A stretch of 64,000 nucleotides of DNA from Lycocorax pyrrhopterus obiensis. Lineage: Eukaryota; Chordata; Aves; Passeriformes; Paradisaeidae. The stretch is taken from contig JACSVZ010000004.1 in the NCBI GenBank assembly GCA_014706295.1, positions 9,768,465-9,832,464 of the forward strand, written 5' to 3'. Numbering within the stretch: position 1 is the stretch's first letter; every line of letters starts with the position of its first letter. Both the position numbers and the translations under genes were made by a program. The notes beneath the pieces are model-generated. The model ran no database searches and was not told the DNA's origin. It saw only the letters and a program-made list of their open reading frames with translations. Of this stretch, positions 46,201 through 57,100 are shown piece by piece.

Positions 46201-48718
46201 GGCAGTGGGGTGTCAGCGCTGACGCCGTGTGACACCGCGCGTTGCTGCTGTGGGCCGGGCCAGCAGTGCGAGCAGCACAGCAGCTCTGCTTTCTCAGGAC
46301 AGCCACGCTGTGAGTGCCTGGCAGCTCTTTGGGATCAAGAGGAGCTGAGCCCCAGAAAGGTTTTCCTTCACTTTGATGGATATCTGAGCTTACACGGCCT
46401 CACAGATTCGCGTGTGCATCCACTCTCCTATCCAGAACTGAGTCGTGCCTCAGGTCCTTCCACTGACAGCATTTTACTGAAGCCCACTTTCACTGTCAGG
46501 TTAAACTCAGATGCTGACAGTGCTCTGGGGTGATACGTGGTCCCTTCTACACCTGCTCTGCTGCAGAGCTCCCCTGGCAGCGGAGGGAAGCGTAGGGAGA
46601 TGGATAATGCATCCTAAAACAAGACTTGGGATCGCAGGAATACCCCAACAATGGTCTCAAAGCACTTTGGCATAACTGGAGAGGACAAAATGAGTGAGCA
46701 CCTTGTAATCCGTGGTGTTTGTTGTGAGCAAACAAGAAAAAAATTAACCCTTCTTCTGCTGGCCTTCAGGAAATACTGTTCACTCTTCCATACCCCTATT
46801 TCCCCCACTGCAAAAAGGGGAGGATGAAATCCGGCCCCTCAGCAGTGCTTTGATACCTGCTGATCAGACCTGCTCCGTAGGCAGCAGGAATCAGGACAGG
46901 TGCAGCAAAGCCCCGCTCTCCTCAGGAGCTGAGATTGCTGGTGTGCTCTGTCACTGAAAGATTCCCAATATCCGTAAATGTCACTAAACTGGGAAAGGTA
47001 ACATTGCTGAAAATCACAATCAAAGGGGCCTCAGATGTACATCCTTTCTAAAATCTTCATAATCTTCAGCTGCTTTAGTTTCAACAGATCTTCCCATATA
47101 ATGAGCCACCAGCCAAAAGGTAAATATAAATGCAAAATATTCCCAAAGCAAACATGTTATTGGCTTTTAAAACAAGTCCATTTAAATAATGTGAAAATTT
47201 ATTAAAGAAACAGAATCTATTCTGCTTTATGTTTAAAGATGAATTAATGCAAATATCACAGGTTTATCCTGCATTACTCCCTCGGGAGGAGTCACTGGGG
47301 AAGCAATTTGTTTCTTGTTCGCTAAGGCAGGGAACTTTGAAGTTCCTGAGTTGTCTGTCTCTGCAAGCAGCCCATTTAATCTTGAGGGAAAGTGTCAGAT
47401 CTAAGTTGGAGTCAGTTGCGTGCATTGTTTAAAGCTCTGGCAGGAAGAGGTCTGCAGCATGCCACCAGCAAGCAGTATGAGGGGCAGTGGAAGAGGCACA
47501 AAGAATTACTGGAAGAAATTTTTTATTGGCCATTAACAATGGACACGGAGCCCTGTACAGCAAGTGTCAGGAGGGTTCCATTATGCCTTATCTTTTTTTT
47601 CTTTAGAACTGACTTCTAGGCTAAGGGCTCTCATCATTTGCTTTTAGGTGGTATCAGATGAGGATGATTTCTGCGAGGGCTAGTTGCTGGGAAAGCCACC
47701 AGAAGTAGCTTCATTTCCCCAGAAAATCCTCAGTTTTAGGGATGTTCACACATGCCTGCTCCTTTGACTGTGCTCATGAAATTGTCTCTGGAGCTGCGCT
47801 GTGACTGGATTAGGTAAATTAGCTAGAATTAATTTCTTTTACATTCAGCCTGGAATATTGTGCTCTGTTTGTTGACACAGCTGTGTGGGCAATGGGTTGT
47901 GACTGGTTAGGGCATGGAAGCATACACCTCTGACAGGCTGCTTCCCTGCACAGAAAACATTTAAAAGCTGTCAGAAACTCCAGGGCCATCGAGTTCGCGG
48001 CAGACTCCACCTTCATCCCGGAATTCTTTATCAGAAGTCAATTTTTTTACTCTTTAATTACAAATCAGACCCTCAGCTATCCATCAGCACAGCTCCAGTG
48101 AGCTGGTACATGAGTTCCCGTGTCAGCTTTTAGCCTGAAGGTTCCAGCCTTGGGTTATCAGCTGCAAAGAAAATCTCTGAGATGTTAACAGCATATAAAG
48201 CAATTTAGGGAGGTCAGCATGCATCTGAAGACAGCTCAAAACAATAGCCAGAGGGGGAATATAAACTGTTTACTACAACTGGATTGGCACTAAAATCTAC
48301 TGATGCAAAATTCATAGCCAACATGAATTAATTTGCTCCTGATCACTCCTTACAAAAACTCTGGCTTCTTCTAATGACTTCTATCTGACAGCTGTGGGTT
48401 TGCAAAGCAAACTGCAGTAGCAGAGTAGACATTAATGTTCCGAAACAGCACTAAAATCCGTGAATGGAATTGCCTTTGAAACTTACAGTGGTTGCCAGCT
48501 TACACTGAATCAAGCTTGTCATGTTTTTATGGACTACACTTAATCTTTGAGCATCTTTCATCTCCCTATCACCTGTGTGTGAGGGAAGTATTAGCCCTCT
48601 TTTACACATGAAGAAATGAGGCACAGGACACCTGAGAGAGGCCTGGAAATTGCTCTGCTCTGCAGCACAGTCTTTGGAGAAGGCACCATCTCACCTTTTC
48701 ATGTTAGTTGGATCAGCT
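40236..48718. other. Intergenic DNA downstream of BTBD3, no gene recognised
   Basis: Open frames of up to 190 codons (44,728-45,300, + strand) and 174 codons (41,620-42,144, minus strand) occur. Neither resembles a known family and both are within chance expectation for this much sequence. A small GC-rich spot with a GTCAGCGCTGAC palindrome lies at 46,212-46,223. No repeat family recognised. Confidence 0.5.
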
Positions 48719-49085
48719 GTAATGTCGCTGTTTTCCCCATGGATGAGTAGAGAAAAGACACAAAGTCCAGGCTCAAGGATAATGGACGCGCTTTAATGAT
48801 TTCTCTCAGAAGGCTTTTATATGTTAGTTCACAAAGTGTATTAAGTGGCATAAGGTAATTGGTTTTTGCCATCCACCCCTTAAGGGGATTGGTCAAGTTC
48901 TAAGACACCCATCTCTGAATGTTTTTCTAGTTAGAACCATAACAATTCTGCAAAACAACCTGCAGCTGCAAGAAGTTTACGAAACTGTAACATTGTTTTG
49001 AGTTACTTGCATGGGAAAGAAAGAACTCTCACAAAAATGCTGCAGAGAGCTGAAGAAATCCTCTGCTGGAGTTTTCTCAGCATCC
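48719..49085 (-). mobile_element. Probable solo LTR of an endogenous retrovirus
   Basis: Read on the minus strand, the block has LTR landmarks in order. A U3-like region comes first, then a TATA box (CATATAAAAG, 48,814-48,823), then an ATTAAA poly(A) signal (48,792-48,797) about 20 nt further on, then an end in ...ACATTACA at 48,719. A signal so close to the TATA box implies a short R, as in alpharetrovirus LTRs. No gag, pol or env sequence follows on either side, so this is a solo LTR. The high-coordinate end is uncertain (49,033 to about 49,085) and I could not find a clear target-site duplication. The family is not assigned. Confidence 0.5.
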
Positions 49086-49122
49086 ATAGCTGCAAGATCT
49101 CAGATTGGTTTTCCTGCTATGC

Positions 49123-49700
49123 CACAGAATCACAGAACCACTGAATGGTTTGGGTTGGAAAGGACCTCAAAGATCATCCAGTTCCAATCCCCCAAAGGTG
49201 GACAGGGACACCTTCCCCTAGACCAGGTTGCTCAGAGCCCCATCCAGCCTGGCCTCAAATACTTCCAGGGATGAGGCAGACACAGCTTCTCTGGGCAACC
49301 TGTGCCAGGGCCTCACCACCCCCATAGGGAAGAATTTATTCCTAATAGCTAATCTACACCTACTCTCTGTCAGTTGGAAGCCATTCCCCCTTGTCCTGTC
49401 ACTCCAGGCCCTTGTAAATTGTCCCTGTCTTTCTTGAAGGCTCCCTTCAGGTACTGGGAGGCAACAATTAGGTCACCTCTGAGCCTTCTCTTTTCCAGGC
49501 TGAACAATCCCAGTTCTCTCAGCTTTTCGTCATAGCAGAACTGCTCCATCCCTCTGATCAACTTGGTGGTTTCCTCTGGACTCACTCCAACAGCTCCATG
49601 TCCTTCCTACGGTGGGAATCCCAGAGCTGGACACAGCACTGCAGGTGGGGTCTCACCAGAGCAGGGGCAGAGGGGCAGAATCCCCATCCCTCACAGAATC
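49123..49700 (-). mobile_element. CR1 LINE fragment, longest in the window
   Basis: The + strand starts with the inverted octamer tail (CACAGAATCACAGAA) and GGTTTGGGTTGGAAAGGACC. It runs through the GGTTGCTCAGAGCCCCATCC, CAGCTTCTCTGGGCAACCTG, CATTCCCCCTTGTCCTGTCA, GAGCCTTCTCTTTTCCAGGC and CCAGAGCTGGACACAGCACT blocks to about 49,700. This is the 3' region of an avian CR1, including part of the end of the reverse-transcriptase frame, and it is 5'-truncated. It lies directly beside the probable LTR. The weak open frames here are CR1-derived and not host genes. Confidence 0.95.
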
Positions 49701-50793
49701 CAGCTCGAGTTCCCACTGGGGCCCAGGCAGTGAGTGGGATGGGCAGTGTTTCTCCTGGTTTGTAGCAGCACCTCTGCAGGAGAGGGGAGCGGGGCTGCCC
49801 CTGTTCCTCCTCCAAAGGGTGAGCAGAGGTCTGCAAGTGGTAGCTGTAGCTAAGTAAATGCTCTGTAAAAGTCATTTCATGTAATGGCTGGAATTTGTAC
49901 CTCTGCTTATGAAACAGGAGCCGGTGGCTGTTTTAATAACCAGCATGCAGTGTAAATGCTACACTGAGCTGAGTTCTTCCCTCAGATAGTCTGTGCGTGC
50001 TGGTGAAGTCAAGGAGAACTGGGCTGGTATCCAAGGACAGAAGCTGGTTGCTTGTCTACTTAGGGTACATCGAAAGCATTAGTAATGAGACGTGAGAAGA
50101 ATAAATAAGCCTGTTTACCACGTGGAACAGAGCTGCCTTACAGAGGGTGAGCTGCAAAATGACTAGTAGAGGGCTGCAGCCAATTGCCCCTCCCAAAACT
50201 GCAGGCTCTCCTGTCATCTCCTCCCACAGCAACCCGGGAAATGCCCCAGGAAAAAGCCTTAGGAAATGCCTTGAAAGGACAGCTCTGCAGTAAGAAGGGC
50301 TTGTCTGATGTACTCTGCTGGAAAGGTCCCTTTTGTCTGGGGAGACAAAGGTAGGAATGGTGATACTTGTGCAGGGAATTTCAGAGATCCCATGCTCATG
50401 TGCAGGACAGGAGCTAAAGCGAGGCCTCTTCAGGCTAATTGTGATCAGTCAACGCAGAGGAGGATCACCTGCAAACAGGATTAGGATAGGATACGTAATA
50501 TCACACAGAACCTTATACTCCAGAAATCAGATGTGAAGTAAGCTATGGGTCTGGTTCAGGGCTGAGAATGGTCAGCAAAGCCTTGGACCATGGAATTTAA
50601 TGCAAATTGTCACAAGCAAGGGAGGGCTAATCCAGGTTTAGAAATATGTGCAGCATGAATTTTGTAGCTGCAGTTTTACCCTTTAATAGTTAGAGAGCTG
50701 TTATATAAATAGTCTAACGAGGCACTGTGCAGACGGGGTGGGAAAAGAGAGTTTATTTCTGTAGTCTAAAAGAGATCCCTTAAAAAGTGGGAG
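49701..50793. other. Intergenic DNA, no gene recognised
   Basis: Unique-looking sequence between the CR1 and the AAGGG array. Nothing recognised. Confidence 0.55.
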
Positions 50794-51179
50794 GAAGGGA
50801 AGGGAAGGGAAGGGAAGGGAAGGGAAGGGAAGGGAAGGGAAGGGAAGGGAAGGGAAGGGAAGGGAAGGGAAGGGAAGGGAAGGGAAGGGAAGGGAAGGGA
50901 AGGGAAGGGAAGGGAAGGGAAGGGAAGGGAAGGGAAGGGAAGGGAAGGGAAGGGAAGGGAAGGGAAGGGAAGGGAAGGGAAGGGAAGGGAAGGGAAGGGA
51001 AGGGAAGGGAAGGGAAGGGAAGGGAAGGGAAGGGAAGGGAAGGGAAGGGAAGGGAAGGGAAGGGAAGGGAAGGGAAGGGAAGGGAAGGGAAGGGAAGGGA
51101 AGGGAAGGGAAGGGAAGGGAAGGGAAGGGAAGGGAAGGGAAGGGAAGGGAAGGGAAGGGAAGGGAAGGGAAGGGAAGGA
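50794..51179 (+). repeat. (AAGGG)n array, about 77 perfect units
   Basis: 386 bp of uninterrupted AAGGG on the + strand, starting after GTGGGAGG and ending at GGAAGGATTTGGG. All six frames stay open and read Lys-Gly-Arg-Glu-Gly (forward) or Pro-Phe-Pro-Ser-Leu (reverse) repeats. The 150-174-codon frames here are artefacts of the unit. The purine-only G-rich strand can form G-quadruplex or triplex structures. It is the same motif as the 27.4-kb array but inverted and more than twice as long. Confidence 0.98.
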
Positions 51180-54100
51180 TTTGGGACCACAGATGGGTGG
51201 AAGGCCTTGTCAGCCAAAGCAGCATCTTCCCTAAGTAAGGATTTCACAGCAGAATTAAAAATACATCAGGTCTAAGATCTTAATAAGTGGTTTCTAAAGA
51301 AGATGTGTGGGAAATGGAGCACAACAGAGCAGGCAGATCCTGCTGGCCCCAGTGGCTGCAAGCCAGGAGCAAGGGAGGGTGTGGGTTTGCACTTGCGCTG
51401 GATAATTACAAATAAAGGAACAATTAGGAAAGGCAAGGTGTAATTCATGAAGCAGCCAGAATTTGTTTAAGGTTTCTCAGGATTTAAAGCTAATCACAAG
51501 CTAAGTTTACCCTTCTGGTTCCTCCTCCCACCCCACACCTCCAGGATCTTCTAATTTACAGCCTTCCGGATTCCTGCACTTTTCCTGAGCATGATGTACA
51601 GGAATGGATCAGTCTCCTATCCCAGTGGCTGCAGAAGCCTGACAGTGTTTCCACATTGCTTCTCCCTCCAATAAATCAAAGCGTTCAGAACTGAGGACTG
51701 CATTTCCAATAGAAGTCCTATGGTAGGGAAGGCCGGCTGTTTCTGCATTTTTACAGCTGTGAATCCCCTGGATGGCATTCCTGCTGACTGGAGTGCCTTG
51801 CAGCAGTTATATAATTGCAAGTCAAAATTTCCCTGGTTTGCCAAATTGCTGAACCAGAAAGGTTTGCTTACTAAAGGACTGGAGGGAAGGGAGACAGAGG
51901 CGAGAGGCTGCATAAACTGTTGGGCTGTGATCAGCATTTTGATCATTTTAGGCATTAGTCAGAGGGGAGGGGGGAAAGTTGTGTGGTGAGAGATGGGTGA
52001 ATAATTAACCACATATAATTTAGTCAATGAATTTTGCTGATAGAGGATTATCTACAAATGGATTCCTGTGTGTGTCAAATGTTACTCAACAGCTCTTTTC
52101 AGTGAATAATTTTTGAGTTGTAGCTGTATCCTGAGAAGTTCATTGAGGTATTTGATAATTAAATACTGAGAAATAAATGAGAGTACTAGCACACCAGAAA
52201 CTAATCACTTAAATGGTGCTTGTACAGTCTCATTGAATTCTTAAGGTGTAAAGGAAAGTTTGTTTGATTTGAACTTTCATCACTGCCTAGTCTTTGAAGA
52301 GGTCACTTCAAATCTTGTAAGCCATGAAATCTGAGGCATTTGGAGTGAATTACTCAGTTTTGAGGATCTCAGTACTTATCTGTCTGTACATGATTGTACT
52401 TAGGAAACACTCATCTGCAAATCTTGCACAGACAACTAAGCCTATTTCTTTGACTTATTACTAGTTACTGTTACTTCCCTCTCATCCCTTCATTAAACTT
52501 CTGTGCTCTTCCCACACTGCATTAGAGATTATTGAAGTAGGGCAGTTTCCTGTAAAATATTTGCAGTAGAGCCTAAGCATCATTCTAAAATTCAAATACC
52601 TTAGTAATGATCTATAGTATTAATTTCCAAGCCTCTGAGGAAGATGCTGATATTCTTTAACCTCCACTCCTTATCTAATCTTGGGCAGATCAATTACTTG
52701 GAGAAGTTTTGTTATCCCCATCTTACAGCTAAAGCCCACTTGGATGATAAAAATCTCCTGCAGTCATGAAGCAAAGATCTGAGAGCTGCATCCCCAAAAC
52801 TGCAGTAGCAGTTAGGGGAATGCTCCAAGGGTCTACAGAATCCAGTGTCATAGCAAAATACAGAATACAGTAAACTGCAGATGCTGTTGAAGAAGTAAAA
52901 CTGCAAGTCAGAAAAACCAAAAAAAACAGCTAAGAGTACACATTGTTTAGGTGAAAGTCTGTACTGGATAAGAGGTGGATTTTTAAGCACCAACTCTTGT
53001 GGTGACAGAACAGTTACATTTTGACCTGTTTAATTTAAATAGGTATCCACAAGAAAACTCAGGACAGCCCAATGGAACTCAAGCCAGGGCAAAAAACATT
53101 GTCCTGAATTCCTTTGTGAAGGCAGGAGTTTCAACTAAAACAGAGCTCTCTGTTCTAATTCCATATTGCCACGTAGTTTTATCCTGCAGAGCCACACTCG
53201 GAGCAGCACAACTGTCCTTTCAGAGAGACACGTGCTGTGCTCAGCTTCTGTGCATGTGTTTGCAGCTCACAAGCAGATTGCTAATGTGGTTTTTGTGTTT
53301 GTTTCAGTGCTTTCTCTTCGGAGGCGGTGCTCCTGACAGTTTGATTACTTGGAATCTGAGGTGAAAATGCCCAAGCAAAGAGATCAGATGAGAGAGAGAA
53401 AAAACAGCAGCACATTAAAATAAGAAAATCAGGCTTTTTGTGAAGGACACAATTGCGTGTTCGTGTGTTGCTGGAACCCAAAGGTACCTCTAATAACCCT
53501 TTAAACCTCATCTTTTTCTAATAATCTTCATAATCCTCACCTAGGATTGCCAGGGAGTAATTTGTGACTGCAGTCTGTCTGACAGGGAGAAAAGCAAAGC
53601 TGCTTGACAGAACATCAAAGGTTTGTGCCACTGAAGTTTTATGCAGCCATTGCTAAATTCTTCATGCTTGAAAAAATGATGAAAAATGATTGTCAGCTAT
53701 GAAACCAAAATTATATCAATCTGCTTCAGGGTTGTGGGGCTTTTTTTCTTCATTTGAAAACGTGACCCAGCCTAGCACAGTTCACTTACCAACCTCAAGT
53801 GTTCTGTCATTGAAAAAGAATGGAACTGAGTCAGGAGGGGTGAATTTATTTCATGCCTCACAAATGTATGTGGGGGGGGTGGGAAGGAGAAAAAGCTGAA
53901 AATAAAATCAAGCAGGTCAGTGCCCAAATGCCTCATTCTGATTGTCTTTATGTAACACATGTAACAGACAGTGTAGTTGCTCTCTGAATTTCCAAGGGGA
54001 ATATTCAATGCAGAGTAGCTGAAATGGAAACTAAATATGACTGGAGGCTCTAGTTCCCCAGCAATATCACTGCAGGTGATTTTTCTGGCTGTAAGTCAAG

Positions 54101-57100
54101 TGATTCTTAAAGCTGAATGCTGAGAAGCAGAAGTTTGGGAGTGATTTGGCTTGTCATCTCTATCAAAATCTGGTCTTAATGAGTATCTTGTTAGCTACTC
54201 CCACACCTGCTTTTCCCTGTGCAGAGGCCTCCATGATGTACCAAAACCAGGGCACCAAGGTGGGAGCAAGAGGAAACGAGAGGTTTAAAGCATCAGCATC
54301 AGCTCTGCTAGGAACGCCCGCACGGGAGAAGCTGGGGCCCGGAGTGCCTGCACCCCATCTGTGCCACAGGCTGCCCACGGCACCACGGGCTGCACCTCTG
54401 GCATTGCTGGGGGAGTCCCCTGGCAGGGAAATCCTCGGGCCTACAGGGGGAGAAGGCAGCTTGATGCCAGCCTGGCAGGGCTGAAGCACATTGTCCTGCT
54501 GTTGCTGTGCAGAAAAGCTGCGTCACTCAGCACCCCGCCACTCTGTGAGGGTACTCACAGAAGGGAAAAATAATCCCTTCCCCAGTCATGGCAAGGGGGC
54601 TTCATCTGGACAACATCCATTCTGCATTGCAGGTAATTATTTTAGGGTTATTTTTGGAGGGAAACAGGAGAGACACAGCCTGGCTGCTCCTGTTCTCAGT
54701 CGTGAGTGAGAGATCCCGTCAGCGTTGTCCCTCTGCAAGCGCTCTGTCCCTTCCCAGGCTGTGTGACCGATCAGCCAGAAGCTGGTGGGAGTCAGATTCT
54801 CCCCTCCAAAGCTCTGTTTTCTTCTCACTGGTGAGTATTTGCTGATCTTCTCAGCCACTTGCTTTGCAAAGTTGTGTTCTAATACCCTGATTATAATTTG
54901 AAGATGACGAGCAAACGTGCACAGAGTTAGCCTTGAACATATGGGAACTTTTCTGAGATTGCTAGCTCTGAAGAGATGCTACTCAGTGATTAGTCACGAA
55001 GACTGAGATATAAACTGATACTTCTCTCTGCCTCTGCTCTTGCTGCACATTCTCTGCACCACCTCCGACAGAGGAGCTGGAGGTCAGACAAAGAAAGAAA
55101 TGAAATACAGTCTAGCAAAAAAAAAAGGGTTATAAAGATGAATGGTACCATTCCAGTGTGATGCAAGGGTGCTGCATGGCATGAAGTGCTGCATGTTGAT
55201 GGGCTGTGTCGCCTCACTTGTCTGCAAGGCTTCCCATTCTTCTTCCATTGCTTTGCTGTGGAGCCAATGACAAAGATGACACTAAGCCATTTCATCCTGA
55301 CAATCCAAATGCTTGATTTAGCCAAGGTTTTTCCTCTCTTTGGCTAGAGAGGGAAGTGCTGTGCCAGATCCTTGCAGTTCTTTGAGAAAGAGAATCAAAA
55401 GAATCATTTCAAGCATTTAGATGGGTGGGTATTATATCCTCTCAGTATTAACTTACCTCTTCCCCACCCACCCAATATTCTCTACATTATCAGACAAGCA
55501 CTTTGCTCAGGAGGTTCCCTCAGTAGGATCTGGGCCTAGGAAGCTCTGTGTCTCTCCTGCTCCTTCAGGAACTCTGCATTTTGGATATCAGGCAGGAAAA
55601 ATCCACTTGTTCTTGCAGCTAAGGCAATCCCCAGGCGATGAGGGAGTGTGTGTGGCACGGGGAGAGAGCAGCATGACAGGAGCAGAAGCCAGCAGCTGGT
55701 ATTGTTGTACTTGTGCATCTGCATTACAAGATTTTATATGATTAAATTGTTCCACAAGGTAGCTCTAATGAAGTTATAAAAAGTGTCTTCAGCTTTCCAG
55801 CTGGTGGGTAGCAGAATGTGAGATGCAACTGATGGTCAAATGTACACTCCAATCAGTCATGAAACATTTTATTTAATTAACTTCGGTTTACTTAAGAGAT
55901 ACTTTAAAGTTTTGATCAAAACACTCTCTAATTTTGGAGCTTCTTTTGGCCTAATTTCTAAAGTCTGATTACTCCAGAGCTTCACATTTGACCTTTCAAG
56001 CCAGAATGTGGCTGGTCCTCACAGCTTAAACCTCTAATGAGACAAATGAACTGATAAAATTATCTCTTCTGTAGTGATACTCCTTCTACCTCAATAGCTT
56101 TCCTTGGAAAACAACGTAACTTTAACTAAGAGGGCTCTAGTTATAAGCTTCTTTTTTTAAGTCTCAGAGGATTTTTTTCTTTAGTAATCCTTTATTGATG
56201 ATGTGACTCAGATTTTTTTTCATCTCCCTAAAGAAAGGCTTATTTTTAGAGATGTCCTCCTTCTATGTCACTTTGGACAGCACAGCCTGCCTGAATTTAC
56301 TCTTAGTGAGACTTAGGTGATCCCTATAAGCATCACCTCCTGCTTGTTGCATGTGCCCAAAATGAGGTGCCGTGTTTCAGTGAATAAGAGGAGTGTGTCA
56401 TTGAAAACTCCCATTGATTTATTCTTCACCAAACTTTTTTCCTCCTTGATAATGCTTTTTATTTCTGGAAAGAGGCGCATTTTAAAAATGCTCAAGTTTA
56501 CACGGAAAACCAAAGCTATTTTTAGGGTGTTTTTTCTGGGCTTTTTTCAGCACTGTCATGCAAAGAAGTACTCCATTTTCTGTCCTAACAGAAACATAAA
56601 AGCAGAATAACAGAGTATGTGCGTGGTGCAGTATCTGCTAACATTGCCACTATTCACAGTCATCAGGATGGGCAGATACTTGTCCATGTTCAAAAGTGTA
56701 TTTTCTCTGTTACTTTCACTGGAAGAAACTTCCAGCTCTCCGGTCTTCTCGTGCCTCTGGACAAGACACCATGCCTGAAGTGATTGTTAAGAACACCTCA
56801 TACAAACAAAAAACCCAGGTAATCTGTCCTCATCACGTCTTGCCCCGAATGCATTGTTAAGTCCTTACATGAAACAAGTTTTCTTTCTCTTCCATTATAC
56901 TTCTTTTTATCATTATTATTGTAATTAAATGTTGTTTCTTCTGTAAAATCAAGTTCTCCTTCAAAACTAGCTGAGTCTTTGGTCACAATTACATTACAGC
57001 AATGAGTTCCACTTAGAATTTCTCCCTCTGGGTTTTTCTGAACACCAAAATTACCTTTCTTTTTAAAAAGAAAAATTAGTCTCTTGAAAGAGCTCTTTTC

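Noticed and set aside
46209..46236. Inverted repeat GGTGTCA ... TGACACC with an inner GTCAGCGCTGAC palindrome
   Set aside because: Short arms in a GC-rich spot. This is within chance expectation and there is no supporting context.
48836..48851. A 16-nt word AAGTGGCATAAGGTAA shared between about 48,843 and 61,954
   Set aside because: Flanking bases do not align, so a second LTR copy near 61.9 kb is not supported.
50701..51275. 150-174-codon repetitive proteins on both strands
   Set aside because: They are translations of the AAGGG array, which is open in all six frames by arithmetic.
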